A DNA stretch of 64,000 nt from Streptomyces xinghaiensis S187 (GCF_000220705.2 NZ_CP023202.1:1054001-1118000), one strand, 5' to 3'. Shown: positions 1-10,582, counted from the stretch's first letter. The notes: generated by a model from the letters alone, not told the origin. Program-made: numbers and translations.

Positions 1-312
1 CCGGCCGTAGCGGCTGACGGCCAGCCAGAGGGCGAAGACCACGAAGCCGGAGGCCGCCAGGACGAACGCCCAGCCGGCGTTGTGCATCAGCCCTTCGAGC
101 ATCGAGCCGGAGACCCTCTTCAGGGTCTCGGTCGCCAGTGAGCCCCAGAGGACGAACGCGAGCGCCAGCACGGCGCTGACGCCGAAGACGAGACGGTCGG
201 TCCGCGGGGGGCCGCTGAGGTGGGGGCTGCCCGGCAGCAGGGCCACCACTTCATGGACGGGGGCGGTGTGGGCGCCGCCGCTTCCCTCCGTCCGCTGCTC
301 GTTCTCCGACAC
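1..312 (-). CDS. BCCT-family osmolyte transporter, N-terminal part (runs off the window)
   Basis: Only the first 104 codons are present; the rest lies left of position 1. The start is GTG at 312, behind a purine-rich ribosome site (GAGGAAAGG). A polar leader of about 35 residues is followed by a hydrophobic helix and then the stretch WGSLATETLKRVSG, a second hydrophobic segment and ALWLAVSRYGR. This order matches the start of betaine/choline/carnitine transporters, which import compatible solutes using ion gradients. The family assignment rests on this N-terminal pattern; the substrate cannot be told. Confidence 0.75.
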   Translation of the reverse strand, partial: MSENEQRTEGSGGAHTAPVHEVVALLPGSPHLSGPPRTDRLVFGVSAVLALAFVLWGSLATETLKRVSGSMLEGLMHNAGWAFVLAASGFVVFALWLAVSRYGR

Positions 313-450
313 CTCTGCACCTTTCCTCGACGATCCGGCCGGACGACCCGGCCGTGCGAACGCGGGTGTCCGATACCCGCTCACCACGCCTCGCAGTCGT
401 CCCGGCGGCAACATGACCCCCCGTCGCCGCTTCTGTACGGAACGGTGCAA

Positions 451-500
451 CGCCGGTTCCCTCCGGCCCCGGGCCGGCCCGGGGCCGGAGGGAACCGGCG
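451..500. terminator. Perfect 50-bp palindrome, probable terminator
   Basis: Bases 451-475 are the exact reverse complement of 476-500, giving a 25-bp stem with no loop bases spare. It sits just after the stop codon of the DUF2236 gene on the minus strand, 11 bp beyond it, so it most likely ends that transcript. There is no T-tract, which is usual for GC-rich actinomycete terminators. Confidence 0.6.
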
Positions 501-510
501 GACCTGCCGG

Positions 511-1455
511 TCAGAAAGCGCGCCGCGCCCCGCCCGGGGTCCTCCGCCCGGCGCGGCCCGGGGCGCCGCGCCGGGCCGCGCGGCGCGCCTCCCGCGCCAG
601 GGGCAGATAGCGCAGCCGCTCGGGGAGCAGCGGTACCAGCGTCCGGACGGCGAGGCCGAACCGGCGCAGCGCCCGCTCCTGCCGCTCCGTCCACTCCAGG
701 CCGAGGGCCCGCCGCGCGTCCGGCGGCATCAGCCCGACGGTGAGAAAGCGGCGGACGCGGGCCAGCGGCGGCAGCAGGACGGGCCAGAGGGCGCGCAGCA
801 GAAGCCGCAGCGGCAGGGGGCCGCCGCCGGGCGGTGGCACGGGGCGGTCCGTGGCCACCAACTCCTCGACCACGGCGTTCTGTTCCAGCTCCTCGTCGAG
901 CATCTTGCGGTAGTACGGCCAGAACTCCTCGACGGTCTGCGGCATGTCCCGGTCGTGGATGCCGAGGATGCGGCCGACCCGGAGCCACTCCGCGTAGAGC
1001 TGCCGCTCCTGGGCCTCGGTGAAGGGACGTCCGAGGTAGCGCTGCGCGTGCCGCTGGACGGGGAAGCCGGTGGCGTGGACCCAGGCGTAGTGGGCGGGGG
1101 TCAGGGCGTGGTAGCGGCGGCCGCGGGCGTCGGTGCCCCGGATGGTCCGGTGGAGCCTCCGCAGTCTGCGGCCCTCCTCGGCGGCCCGCTCACCGCCGTA
1201 CACCCAGAGCATCACCGAGCGCAGCGACCGCTCGCCGCGGCCCCAGGGGTCGGTGCGGAAGACGGAGTGGTCGTCGACGCCCGCGCCGACGGCGGGGTGC
1301 GCGACTTGCAGGACCAGGGCCGAGGGCAGGGACATCAGCCCCCGGATGTCCCCGGCGATGCTCCACAGCACGCCGCCCACGGGCGGCGGCTCGGGGTCCG
1401 CGGTCCGGCGTACCGGCCCGGGGTCCGCGCCGGGGCCGGGGGTGCGGGGGTTCAT
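511..1455 (-). CDS. DUF2236 / oxygenase MpaB-type family protein
   Basis: A 314-residue soluble protein. The ATG at 1455 is chosen because family similarity begins shortly after it (GVLWSIAGDIRGLMSLPSAL), although the frame stays open upstream. The pattern LQVAHPAVGAGVDDHSVFRTDP followed by AHYAWVHAT and LRVGRILGI is typical of the DUF2236 family, whose members include a haem-dependent latex-cleaving oxygenase and fungal MpaB. The conserved histidines (in AHPAVGAG and HYAWVHAT) would be the metal or haem ligands. The physiological substrate is unknown. The arginine-rich C-terminus is low-complexity. The palindrome at 451-500 ends the gene. Confidence 0.8.
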   Translation of the reverse strand: MNPRTPGPGADPGPVRRTADPEPPPVGGVLWSIAGDIRGLMSLPSALVLQVAHPAVGAGVDDHSVFRTDPWGRGERSLRSVMLWVYGGERAAEEGRRLRRLHRTIRGTDARGRRYHALTPAHYAWVHATGFPVQRHAQRYLGRPFTEAQERQLYAEWLRVGRILGIHDRDMPQTVEEFWPYYRKMLDEELEQNAVVEELVATDRPVPPPGGGPLPLRLLLRALWPVLLPPLARVRRFLTVGLMPPDARRALGLEWTERQERALRRFGLAVRTLVPLLPERLRYLPLAREARRAARRGAPGRAGRRTPGGARRAF

Positions 1456-1601
1456 GGCTCTCCCGTGTGTCCGGCGTCGGGGCTGCCCGGCAGTCCGCGG
1501 GGGCGGCGGCACCCGTACCACCAAGATCTCATGAGGCGGGCGAAGCGGCACGGCCACCGTCCCCGACGCACCGGAAACCGTCCCCGGCGCTCCGGAAGCG
1601 G

Positions 1602-2357
1602 TCACCGTCGCGGGGACCTCAACGCCATCAGGGAAGCCCGGGTCTCCTCGTCCAACTTCTCGAGCGCGTACCGGAAGGTGTCGCGGTTCATGTCCGTGTG
1701 CCAGGTGCGCAGGAACGCGGCCACCTCGTCCGGATGGACCGCACCGGTGACCTTGAGCAGCCACCCGCAGCCCTTCTGCACGTACACATCGTCGTCGCGC
1801 ATCAGCCGGGTGCAGTTGCCGAAGACGTGGGACAGCGGCAGCTCGAACGTCGACCGCCCCACCGTGCGCCGGACGAACTTCACGACGGCGACGTTCGCGG
1901 CGCGCCTCGCCCATGGGGACGGGGACGCGACCCAGCGCCGCGTCCGCGGGATCCGGTCGAGGTGTCCCAGGAAGAAGGGGTACAGCAGCTTCAGGCACAG
2001 GTCGTCGCACTGCGCCCAGTTCGACACATATGTTCCGAGCCAGTGCTCGGAGCGCTGGAGGAGCTCGCCGCCCAGTCCGGTCCTCGCGACCCGGTGCAGG
2101 AGCGCGAATCCGAGCAGGACCTCCTCGTGGTGGGAGGCGCGCGACAGCACCTCCTCCGCCAGAGCCATCCGCGTGGCCGCGGGAACGTCCCGTCTCTCGC
2201 GGAACCAGTCGTTCGCGAGCTGTGCGACGGAGGCGTTGCGCACCCCGAGCGCGCGGATCCCCTCCGGGAAATACCGCTGCACACCGAGCGCGACATCCGC
2301 GTCGGCCTGCGCCGCGAGAGACGCCAGAAGGTCACCGGCGGCCGTTTCCACGTCCAC
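1602..2357 (-). CDS. DNA alkylation repair protein, AlkD-like
   Basis: A 251-residue, mostly helical protein. The segments LANDWFRERRDVPAATRMALAEEVLSRASHHEEVLLGFALLHR and DVYVQKGCGWLLKVTGAVHPDEVAAFLRTW (given in part) are typical of the HEAT-like repeat DNA glycosylases of the AlkC/AlkD superfamily, which remove alkylated purines. A motif of the kind VQKGCGWLLK recurs in this family and contributes to the DNA-binding groove. Function is inferred from fold-level similarity, and some members have lost catalytic activity. It is transcribed away from the MerR gene at 2497, with 139 bp of shared promoter region between them. Confidence 0.7.
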   Translation of the reverse strand: MDVETAAGDLLASLAAQADADVALGVQRYFPEGIRALGVRNASVAQLANDWFRERRDVPAATRMALAEEVLSRASHHEEVLLGFALLHRVARTGLGGELLQRSEHWLGTYVSNWAQCDDLCLKLLYPFFLGHLDRIPRTRRWVASPSPWARRAANVAVVKFVRRTVGRSTFELPLSHVFGNCTRLMRDDDVYVQKGCGWLLKVTGAVHPDEVAAFLRTWHTDMNRDTFRYALEKLDEETRASLMALRSPRR

Positions 2358-2439
2358 GGCCCGGATCCTAGCCCGAGTGCGTCCGGCCCGGGCGGCGGAC
2401 GGATCACCCGCTTCCGAAAGGTTTCACACGGGCGGTGAG

Positions 2440-2452
2440 ACAGCAATACTGT
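2440..2452. promoter_or_regulatory. Possible MerR-type operator in divergent promoter
   Basis: ACAG-CAATA-CTGT is a short inverted repeat 45 bp upstream of the merR-like start. MerR proteins usually bind a dyad inside their promoter spacer. The arms are only 4 bp, so this is weak evidence. Confidence 0.25.
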
Positions 2453-2496
2453 TGAACACGACCGGCGCAGAGGAACGAGAGAGCGAGGCGCAGCCG

Positions 2497-3225
2497 ATGC
2501 CCCAGGAGCTGACCGTCCACGGCCTGACGGTCGACGAGCTGGCCGCCCGCGCGGGGGTGACCGTCCGCACCATCCGCTTCTACAGCACCCGCGGGCTGCT
2601 GCCGCCCCCGGAGATCGGCCCGCGCCGGGTCGGGCGGTACGGCCAGGAGCATCTGTCCCGGCTGGCGCTGATCGAGGAACTCCGGCACCAGGGCATGACG
2701 CTGGCCGCCATCGAGCGCTATCTGCGCCGCCTCCCGGAGGATCTCAGCGCCCAGGATCTGGCCATGCACCGGGCCCTGGTGGCGTCCTGGGCGCCCGACG
2801 GGGCGGAGGAGGCCACCCGCGAGCAGCTGGAGCGGCGCGCGGGCCGGCCGCTGGAGGAGAGCGACATCGACCGGCTCGCCGCGATGAACGTGGCGGTGCG
2901 GACGGAGGACCCGGACGTCTTCCGGGTCGATCCCCCGCTGCTGCACCTGGGCGTCCGGCTGCTCGATGTGCCGGTCGGCCTGGAGACGCTCCTCGCGGCC
3001 CGCTCCGTCGTCCTGGAGCACACCCGGGCGGCGGCGCGGGAGCTCAGCCGCCTCTTCCGGGACGAGGTCTGGGAGCCGTACCGGGAGCGGGAGGAGGACC
3101 CGGACCAGGTGGAGACGGTGCGCGTGCTGTCGGCGCACATGCAGCCGCTGGTGGTGCAGGCCCTGGTCACGGCGTTCCAGCGGTCCATGCGGGAGGAACT
3201 GCGGGAGTCCTTCCCGGAGGAATGA
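2497..3225 (+). CDS. MerR-family transcriptional regulator
   Basis: A 242-residue protein. The DNA-binding domain is at residues 9-75: LTVDELAARAGVTVRTIRFY is the winged-helix recognition motif and is followed by the usual wing (GRYGQEHLSRLALIEEL). The coiled dimerisation helix lies near residues 80-110. The C-terminal 120 residues are helical and lack the cysteine clusters of metal sensors, so the ligand is probably organic or absent. ATG 2497 is preceded by GAGAGCGAGG. It is divergent from the AlkD-like gene, which it may control. Confidence 0.85.
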   Translation: MPQELTVHGLTVDELAARAGVTVRTIRFYSTRGLLPPPEIGPRRVGRYGQEHLSRLALIEELRHQGMTLAAIERYLRRLPEDLSAQDLAMHRALVASWAPDGAEEATREQLERRAGRPLEESDIDRLAAMNVAVRTEDPDVFRVDPPLLHLGVRLLDVPVGLETLLAARSVVLEHTRAAARELSRLFRDEVWEPYREREEDPDQVETVRVLSAHMQPLVVQALVTAFQRSMREELRESFPEE

Positions 3226-3436
3226 GCGGCGCCCCCGGGCTCGCCCGCGAGCCGTCCCCCGTCTCGCACAGCTGCGCGGAACCGGTCACGCACCTCGCAC
3301 GGTTCATATCCCTTCCGTTACGACCCACCCGTTCCGCGGTCGGCGGCGGCCCGGCCGGGAAAGACTGCCCTCGGTACGACGCGGGTGGAGCCGCGGGCGG
3401 AGCCATGCGGCACGGACCGACACACGGGGGACGTAC

Positions 3437-5449
3437 ATGCCTGAACTGCCGGGCGGTCTGCGCGGCCGCGAACCCGTGCGGGAACTCATCCGCGACTGCC
3501 TGGCGCTGCCCCCGGGGGCGGACCGGCCGGTGACCGTCCTGCTGGGGCCGACCGGTATCGGCGCCACCGATCTGCACGCCTACGTCAAGGAGCGGTTCGC
3601 GCCGGACACCCCGTGCGCGTATCTCAACTTCGACGCGGCGGCCGGGCTCGACATCCGGACCGTCCTCGGCGGTCTGGCCCGGGAGCTGGAACGGAAGCTG
3701 ACGAACTACAAGGAGCCGGGCTTCCCGCGCTTCATCGTCGGCCTGCTCACGACCGGCACGCCGATGGAGGACCTGCTCCGCGCCCACTCGCGGCGCAGGC
3801 TGCCCCGGCTGATCCGCGACGAACTCCGCAACCGCGAGGGCCGTTACGGCAGCTTCCTCGGCCAGCTGGCGGAAGTCCTGGCGGAGGCGCTGGACGCCCC
3901 GCCCGGTGTCTCCGACGCCGCGGCCGCCGTGCTGTCCTCCGTCACCCCGCGCACCGGCCAGCTCCCGTGGCGGGCCCTGAACCGCGGCATCGGCTGGTAC
4001 GGCGACGGGCGCATCCCGCCCTGCGCGGACCCGGCGGACGCGCTGGTCGAACTCAACTCCTGGCAGCACCGCTCCGACGACGGCCGCGAGAACGGCCCGC
4101 GGGACGTCGAACGCGTCCTCCTCCGCGCCTTCCTGGCCGACCTGCGCGAGCACGCCAAGGGGTGGCTCAACCACCGCGCCTTCCTGCTGCTGCTCGACAA
4201 CTGCCATACGGAGACGGGGCGGAGGTTCCTGGAGCTGCTGCTGGAGGCACGCCACGAGGACAAGGCCGCCCGGCGCGGCTGCGACCCGCTGGTCACCCTC
4301 GCCAGCGTGCACCGCTGGCTGCCCGAGTGGGGCCCCGCCACCGGCGTCCAGTGGGCGCTGCGGCCGCAGGACTCCGATCTGGCCTCGCTCGCGCACTGGG
4401 AGGCGGGGCGGGGCAGTGAGAGCTCCGACGACTTCTGGTGGTACCCGCTGGAGCTGCGGCCGCTGCGGCTCGCCGACACCCGGGTGCTCAGCGCCGGGGC
4501 GCCCCGCCGGCCCGACATCGTCCCCGGGGTGCAGCGGCTCACCGGCGGGCTGCCCTGGGCCGTCCGGCACACGGTGAACACCCTGCTCCGCGCCGCCCGG
4601 GAGCACCCCGCCCCGGAGGAGGACCCGTACGCCTGCCTGCGCCGGGTGCCGGGGCTGCCCCCGGCTCCCCCGGTGCCCGGCCCGGACCCCGGGGCCCCCA
4701 CCCTCGCCCAGGCCTCCCTGGGCTACCTCCTGGAGGACCTGGCCGACGAGCCGGGGAGCGACCGCCGCGCCGTGCTCGTGCGCTGGTCCGCCGCGCGCGA
4801 TCTCGCCGTCTGCGCCCAGGTGTTCGGGACGGGGACCGGCGACCACGGCGAGCCGCTGCCGGGGCTGCTCCGGGAGCGCTGGCTGCTCGCGGCCGAGGAC
4901 GGCCGGCTCGTCCTCCACCCGTGGCTGCGCCGGCTGCTGCTGTGGGAACTGGCGGCCGACGAGGAGATGTGGCGGGACAGCCACGCCCGGCTGGCCGCGC
5001 ACTTCCGGACCGGGCGCGAGCGGGCGGCGGAGGTCACGCCCGGCACGGACCTGGAGCTGGAGGAGATGTACCACCGGCTGGCGCTGGGCGAGACGGAACC
5101 GGTCGCCGCCCTGCTGGCACGCCGGTTCGCCGAGCGCGGCAGCGAGGACTTCATCCGCGACCTGGACCTGGTGACCTCCGCGCCCAACCGGCTGGACAAG
5201 GCGGTCCCGCCACTGCGGCTGCTGGACTCGCTCACCACCGGGAGCGACACCCCGGCCATGTCGCCGGAGGCGGTGATCCGGCGGCTGGTGGTGGCCCGGT
5301 GGATCTGGAGCGACCCGCTGAGCGACCCGGGCCGGCGGCTCAACGCCGTGATCGCCGGCAACTACGACCATCTCGCCGCGATGCGCAGTTCGGGGATCGT
5401 CCCGCTCTACGACGAGGCGGTGCGCTACCGGCAGTGGCGCGACGAGTGA
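3437..5449 (+). CDS. NTPase-like protein with degenerate P-loop, partner of the downstream PBP-like protein
   Basis: A 670-residue soluble protein I cannot assign to a named family. Near the N-terminus a beta strand runs into GPTGIGAT (residues 37-44), the position of a Walker A loop, but the usual lysine is alanine. A hydrophobic strand ending in Asp-Asn (FLLLLDN, about residues 249-255) looks like a Walker B. The layout, with an ATPase-like module followed by a long helical C-terminal half with a winged-helix-like stretch (LLRERWLLAAEDGRLVLHPW), recalls STAND-type signalling NTPases. ATG 3437 follows CGGGGGACGTAC. The next gene starts 51 bp downstream on the same strand, so the two are probably co-expressed. 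If the P-loop is dead, the protein may bind rather than hydrolyse a nucleotide. Confidence 0.6.
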   Translation: MPELPGGLRGREPVRELIRDCLALPPGADRPVTVLLGPTGIGATDLHAYVKERFAPDTPCAYLNFDAAAGLDIRTVLGGLARELERKLTNYKEPGFPRFIVGLLTTGTPMEDLLRAHSRRRLPRLIRDELRNREGRYGSFLGQLAEVLAEALDAPPGVSDAAAAVLSSVTPRTGQLPWRALNRGIGWYGDGRIPPCADPADALVELNSWQHRSDDGRENGPRDVERVLLRAFLADLREHAKGWLNHRAFLLLLDNCHTETGRRFLELLLEARHEDKAARRGCDPLVTLASVHRWLPEWGPATGVQWALRPQDSDLASLAHWEAGRGSESSDDFWWYPLELRPLRLADTRVLSAGAPRRPDIVPGVQRLTGGLPWAVRHTVNTLLRAAREHPAPEEDPYACLRRVPGLPPAPPVPGPDPGAPTLAQASLGYLLEDLADEPGSDRRAVLVRWSAARDLAVCAQVFGTGTGDHGEPLPGLLRERWLLAAEDGRLVLHPWLRRLLLWELAADEEMWRDSHARLAAHFRTGRERAAEVTPGTDLELEEMYHRLALGETEPVAALLARRFAERGSEDFIRDLDLVTSAPNRLDKAVPPLRLLDSLTTGSDTPAMSPEAVIRRLVVARWIWSDPLSDPGRRLNAVIAGNYDHLAAMRSSGIVPLYDEAVRYRQWRDE

Positions 5450-5500
5450 CACCCGCCCGCGGCAGGGCGGTCACGGGCACGGACGGTCAGGACGTGGGGA

Positions 5501-6988
5501 GTGGGGGACATGGAGATGTGGCGGCCGACCCGCCCGGTGGTGCACTGGGCCGTCGGCATCGTGGTGACGGCGCTGGTCCTGGGGCTCGGGGTCCCGCAGC
5601 TGTACGGCTGGTGGCAGAAGCGGGAGGCCCGGTGCGCGGAGGGCGTGGAGCGACGCGGCCCGGACGAGGAGTGCGTGGGCGCGACGGACGGCGTCACGGA
5701 CCCGGACTTCGCCTTCGCCGGGCATCTCAAGGACATCCAGCGGAAGATCGGGGACGAGAACCGGGAGGTGATGGAGAAGGAGAAGAACTACGTCACCATC
5801 GCCTACATGACCTCGCTGACCGTCGAGAAGGACGACAGCAACTCCCGGGACGCCATCCGGCGGCAGCTCCAGGGCGCCTATCTCGCCCAGATCCGCGCCA
5901 ACCGGCGTGACCTGTCCGGCTCGCCCAAGATCCGGCTGCTGGTCGCCAACACCGGCAGCGGCGCCGAGCACTGGCGGTACACGGTGGACCGGCTCATCGA
6001 GCTGAGCCGGGCCGAGCGGCGCGGGGAACGGGTGCTGGCGGTGACGGGCCTCGGCCCCAGCACCACCGAGAACATGGAGGCCATGGGCCGGCTGTCCGAG
6101 GAGGGCATCGCCATGGTGGCCAGCACCATGAGCGCCACCAACCTCACCGGCATCGCCGGACTCGTCCGGGTCGCGCCGACGAACCGGGACGAGGCGAGGG
6201 CCGCCGCCGCGTACCTCAAGAAGCGGGGGTACGAGGACGCCGTCATCGTCGAGGACGAGGCGGAGAAGAACCTCTACGCCAGGACGCTCGCCGAGGAGTT
6301 CCGCAAGGTGTTCCCCGACAAGGAGCACACCCTCCCGGAGGAGAACGCGGTGTACGACGCCTCGCAGCCCGACAGCTGGGAGGGCGAGCTCCGCTGGATC
6401 GTCCAGAACCTCTGCGGCGAGGAGCCCGACGTCGTCTACTTCGCGGGCCGGGGCAAGCACCTCATGTCGTTCATCAACAAGCTCGCCAACCGCAAGTGCC
6501 AGCAGCGGGACTTCACGGTGATGACGGGCGACGACACCACCAATCTCACCACCGACCAGCTCCGGGAGGCGGCGGAGAAGGGCGTCGAGGTGTACTACAC
6601 GGGGCTGGCCCACCCGGACATGTGGGAGAAGGACAGGACCGCGGTGTCGCGGCCGTCGGCCGCGTTCTTCCAGGAGGGGGGCTGGATGAGCAAGCAGTTC
6701 CCCGGCGAACGGCGCGACGACGCCCAGGCGATGATGGCCCACGACGCGGTGCTCACCGCGATCACCGCGGTCCGCATGACCTCCCTCGACGGCAGCGTGC
6801 TCAGCGGGAAGGCGGTGGCGCGGAGGTTCCGGCAGCTGCGCGGCCGGGACCAGGGGGTGGAGGGGGCCAGCGGCTTCCTCTCTTTCCGCAACAACGGCGA
6901 CCCGATCGACCGGGCCGTCCCCGTGCTGAAGCTGGGGCCGAACGGGCACTTCGCCCTGGACGACGTCCTCCGCGGCGACGACCGCTGA
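5501..6988 (+). CDS. Membrane-anchored type-1 periplasmic-binding-protein-like receptor
   Basis: A 495-residue protein. One N-terminal membrane helix (VVHWAVGIVVTALVLGLGVP) has no lipobox or clear cleavage site, so the protein is probably anchored with its body outside the cell. The body resembles the Leu/Ile/Val-binding-protein fold: VTIAYMTSLT near the start, IRLLVANTGSG, ERVLAVTGLGPSTTENMEAM and VYFAGRGKHLMSF are typical strand-loop elements of the two lobes. No permease or ATPase gene is adjacent. Its only close partner is the NTPase-like gene upstream, which suggests ligand sensing rather than import. GTG 5501 is the longest start; ATG 5510 or 5516 would also work. The hairpin at 7053 ends the transcript. 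Confidence 0.65.
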   Translation: MGDMEMWRPTRPVVHWAVGIVVTALVLGLGVPQLYGWWQKREARCAEGVERRGPDEECVGATDGVTDPDFAFAGHLKDIQRKIGDENREVMEKEKNYVTIAYMTSLTVEKDDSNSRDAIRRQLQGAYLAQIRANRRDLSGSPKIRLLVANTGSGAEHWRYTVDRLIELSRAERRGERVLAVTGLGPSTTENMEAMGRLSEEGIAMVASTMSATNLTGIAGLVRVAPTNRDEARAAAAYLKKRGYEDAVIVEDEAEKNLYARTLAEEFRKVFPDKEHTLPEENAVYDASQPDSWEGELRWIVQNLCGEEPDVVYFAGRGKHLMSFINKLANRKCQQRDFTVMTGDDTTNLTTDQLREAAEKGVEVYYTGLAHPDMWEKDRTAVSRPSAAFFQEGGWMSKQFPGERRDDAQAMMAHDAVLTAITAVRMTSLDGSVLSGKAVARRFRQLRGRDQGVEGASGFLSFRNNGDPIDRAVPVLKLGPNGHFALDDVLRGDDR

Positions 6989-7052
6989 ACGGCCGGGGAA
7001 CGGCCGGGGCGCGACCGGGGAACGTCCCGGGAACGCCGACGCCCTTACGGGA

Positions 7053-7082
7053 CGGGCCCGGTGGAGGAGTCCACCGGGCCCG
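7053..7082. terminator. Bidirectional terminator hairpin
   Basis: A 13-bp perfect stem (7053-7065 with 7070-7082, loop of 4) lies between two convergent genes, the PBP-like gene and fadB, and can serve both. Confidence 0.7.
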
Positions 7083-7135
7083 CCCGCGCGCCGCTCCCCT
7101 GCCCGGGACCGGCGCGGTCCCGCCGCCGCGCCGGC

Positions 7136-9316
7136 TCAGCCGCGCGGGCCGTCGGTGAAGATCTCGCCCTTCTCCGCCTTCTCCAGCAGCAGCGCGGGCG
7201 GCGCGAAGCGCTCGCCGTACGTCTCGCGCAGTTCCCGCGCGCGGGCCACGAAGCCGGGCAGCCCGCCCTCGTAGCCGTTGATGTACTGGAGCACGCCGCC
7301 GGTCCAGCCCGGGAAGCCGATGCCCAGGATGGAGCCGATGTTGGCGTCGGCGACCGAGGTGAGCACGCCCTCCTCCAGGCAGCGGACGGAGTCGAGCGCC
7401 TCGGAGAAGAGCATCCGCTCCTTCATGTCCTCGAACGGGATCTCCGCGTCCGGCCGGGTGAAGTGCTCGCGCAGGCCCGGCCAGAGACCGGCCCGCCTGC
7501 CCTCGTCGTAGTCGTAGAAGCCGGCGCCGCCGCTGCGGCCGGTGCGGCCGAACGCGTCGACCATGCGGTCGATGACGGCGTCCGCCGGGTGGGGTTCCCA
7601 GCTGCCGCCCGCCTCCTCCACGGCCCGCCGGGTCTCCTCGCGGATCTTCCGGGGCAGGGTGAGCGTCAGCTCGTCCATCAGGGAGAGCACCCGGGCCGGG
7701 TAGCCGGCCTGGCCCGCGGCCTGTTCGACGGAGGCCGGGTCGATGCCCTCGCCGACCATGGCGACGCCCTCGTTGATGAAGTGGCCGATGACCCGGGAGG
7801 TGAAGAAGCCCCGGGAGTCGTTGACCACGATCGGGGTCTTGCGGATCTGCCGGACGAGGTCGAAGGCGCGGGCCAGGGCCTCCTCGCCGGTCCGCTTCCC
7901 CTTGACGATCTCGACCAGCGGCATCTTGTCGACGGGCGAGAAGAAGTGCAGGCCGATGAAGTCCTCCGGCCGCTTCACGCCCTCGGCGAGCAGCGAGACG
8001 GGGAGGGTGGAGGTGTTGGAGCAGAGCAGCGCGTCGGGCTCGACGATGTCCTGGATCTCCTGGAAGACCTGGTGCTTGAGCTCCGGGTTCTCGAAGACCG
8101 CCTCGATCACGGCGTCGCAGCCGGCCAGCGCCCGCGGGTCGGCGGCCGGGGTGATGCGGGCCAGCAGCGCGTCCCGCTCGGCCTCGGTGGTGCGGCCGCG
8201 GGCGACGGCCTTCTCCAGCAGCTTGGCGGAGTACGCCTTGCCGCGCTCGGCCGCCTCCAGGGAGACGTCCTTGAGGACGACCTCGATGCCGGCGCGGGCG
8301 CAGGAGTAGGCGATGCCCGCGCCCATCATCCCGGCGCCGAGCACGGCGGCCCGGCGGACGGTGCGCGGCTCGGGGCCGTCCGGGCGGCCGGCTCCGGAGT
8401 TGACGGCCTGTAGGTCGAAGAAGAACGCCTGGATCATGTTCTTCGCGGTCTGCCCGGTGGCCAGCTCGGTGAAGTAGCGGGCCTCGATGACCTGGGCGGT
8501 CTCGAAGTCGACCTGGGCGCCCTCGACGGCGGCGGCCATGATGTTGCGCGGCGCCGGGTAGGGCGCGCCGTTCAGCTGCTTGCGCAGATTGGCCGGGAAG
8601 GCGGGCAGGTTGGCGGCGAACTTCGGCGTGGAGGGGGTGCCGCCGGGGATGCGGTGGCCCTTGACGTCCCAGGGCTGCCGTGACTCGGGGTGGGCGTCGA
8701 TGAAGGCGCGGGCCCGCGCGAGCATGTCCTCCTCGCTCGCGGCCACCTCGTGGACGAGGCCGGCCTCCAGGGCCCGGGCCGGGTTGTACTGGCGGCCCTC
8801 CAGCAGCACCTTCAGCAGGGCGTCGGTGATGCCGAGCAGCCGCACGGTGCGGACCACACCGCCGCCGCCGGGCAGCAGGCCGAGGGTCACCTCGGGCAGC
8901 CCGAACTTGGCCTTGGGGTTGTCGAGCGCGACGCGGTGGTGGCAGGCGAGGGCGATCTCCAGGCCGCCGCCGAGCGCGGCGCCGTTCAGGGCTGCGACGA
9001 CGGGCTTGCCGAGGGTCTCGATGCGGCGCAGGTCGCGCTTGATGCGCATACCGGAGTCGAACGCCTGCTGGGCCCGGTCGGGGGTGATGCGGCTGAGGTC
9101 GCGGAGGTCGCCGCCGGCGAAGAAGGTCTTCTTGGCGGAGGTGACGATCACGCCGCGGACGGAGTCGCGCTCGGCCTCCAGGCGGTCGGCGACGGCCGTG
9201 AGGGAGTCGCGGAAGGCGGCGTTCATGGTGTTGGCGGACTGCCGGGGGTCGTCCAGGACCAGGGTGACGACACCGGTGCCGTCCTGTTCCCAGCGGATGG
9301 TGGTGGGCTCGCTCAT
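7136..9316 (-). CDS. fadB: Fatty-acid oxidation complex alpha subunit (enoyl-CoA hydratase / 3-hydroxyacyl-CoA dehydrogenase)
   Basis: A 726-residue bifunctional enzyme of beta-oxidation. The N-terminal crotonase domain (about residues 5-200) hydrates enoyl-CoA; its oxyanion-hole segments are FAGGDL and NGAALGGGLE. The C-terminal part has the NAD-binding Rossmann loop GAGMMGAGIAYSCARAG (about residue 335), then the hydroxyacyl-CoA dehydrogenase signature with VIEAVFEN, SNTSTLPV and GLHFFSPVDKMPLVE. Length is normal for actinobacterial FadB. The thiolase gene lies 51 bp upstream on the same strand, so the two make the trifunctional complex. ATG 9316 agrees with the family start. Confidence 0.95.
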   Translation of the reverse strand: MSEPTTIRWEQDGTGVVTLVLDDPRQSANTMNAAFRDSLTAVADRLEAERDSVRGVIVTSAKKTFFAGGDLRDLSRITPDRAQQAFDSGMRIKRDLRRIETLGKPVVAALNGAALGGGLEIALACHHRVALDNPKAKFGLPEVTLGLLPGGGGVVRTVRLLGITDALLKVLLEGRQYNPARALEAGLVHEVAASEEDMLARARAFIDAHPESRQPWDVKGHRIPGGTPSTPKFAANLPAFPANLRKQLNGAPYPAPRNIMAAAVEGAQVDFETAQVIEARYFTELATGQTAKNMIQAFFFDLQAVNSGAGRPDGPEPRTVRRAAVLGAGMMGAGIAYSCARAGIEVVLKDVSLEAAERGKAYSAKLLEKAVARGRTTEAERDALLARITPAADPRALAGCDAVIEAVFENPELKHQVFQEIQDIVEPDALLCSNTSTLPVSLLAEGVKRPEDFIGLHFFSPVDKMPLVEIVKGKRTGEEALARAFDLVRQIRKTPIVVNDSRGFFTSRVIGHFINEGVAMVGEGIDPASVEQAAGQAGYPARVLSLMDELTLTLPRKIREETRRAVEEAGGSWEPHPADAVIDRMVDAFGRTGRSGGAGFYDYDEGRRAGLWPGLREHFTRPDAEIPFEDMKERMLFSEALDSVRCLEEGVLTSVADANIGSILGIGFPGWTGGVLQYINGYEGGLPGFVARARELRETYGERFAPPALLLEKAEKGEIFTDGPRG

Positions 9317-9367
9317 GGTGTTCGCAGTCTCCGTGGAGGGGGTCGGGAAGGGCCGGTTCCGGGGCGC

Positions 9368-10582
<1,215 letters not shown>

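Noticed and set aside
220..2496. Very long plus-strand frame leading into the MerR gene
   Set aside because: It lies antisense to the DUF2236 and AlkD-like genes and encodes low-complexity Arg/Pro/Gly sequence; only the part from 2497 is a real protein.
3437..6988. Reading the pair as an amino-acid ABC importer
   Set aside because: No permease helices are encoded, the NTPase-like protein lacks an ABC signature and its P-loop lysine is missing.
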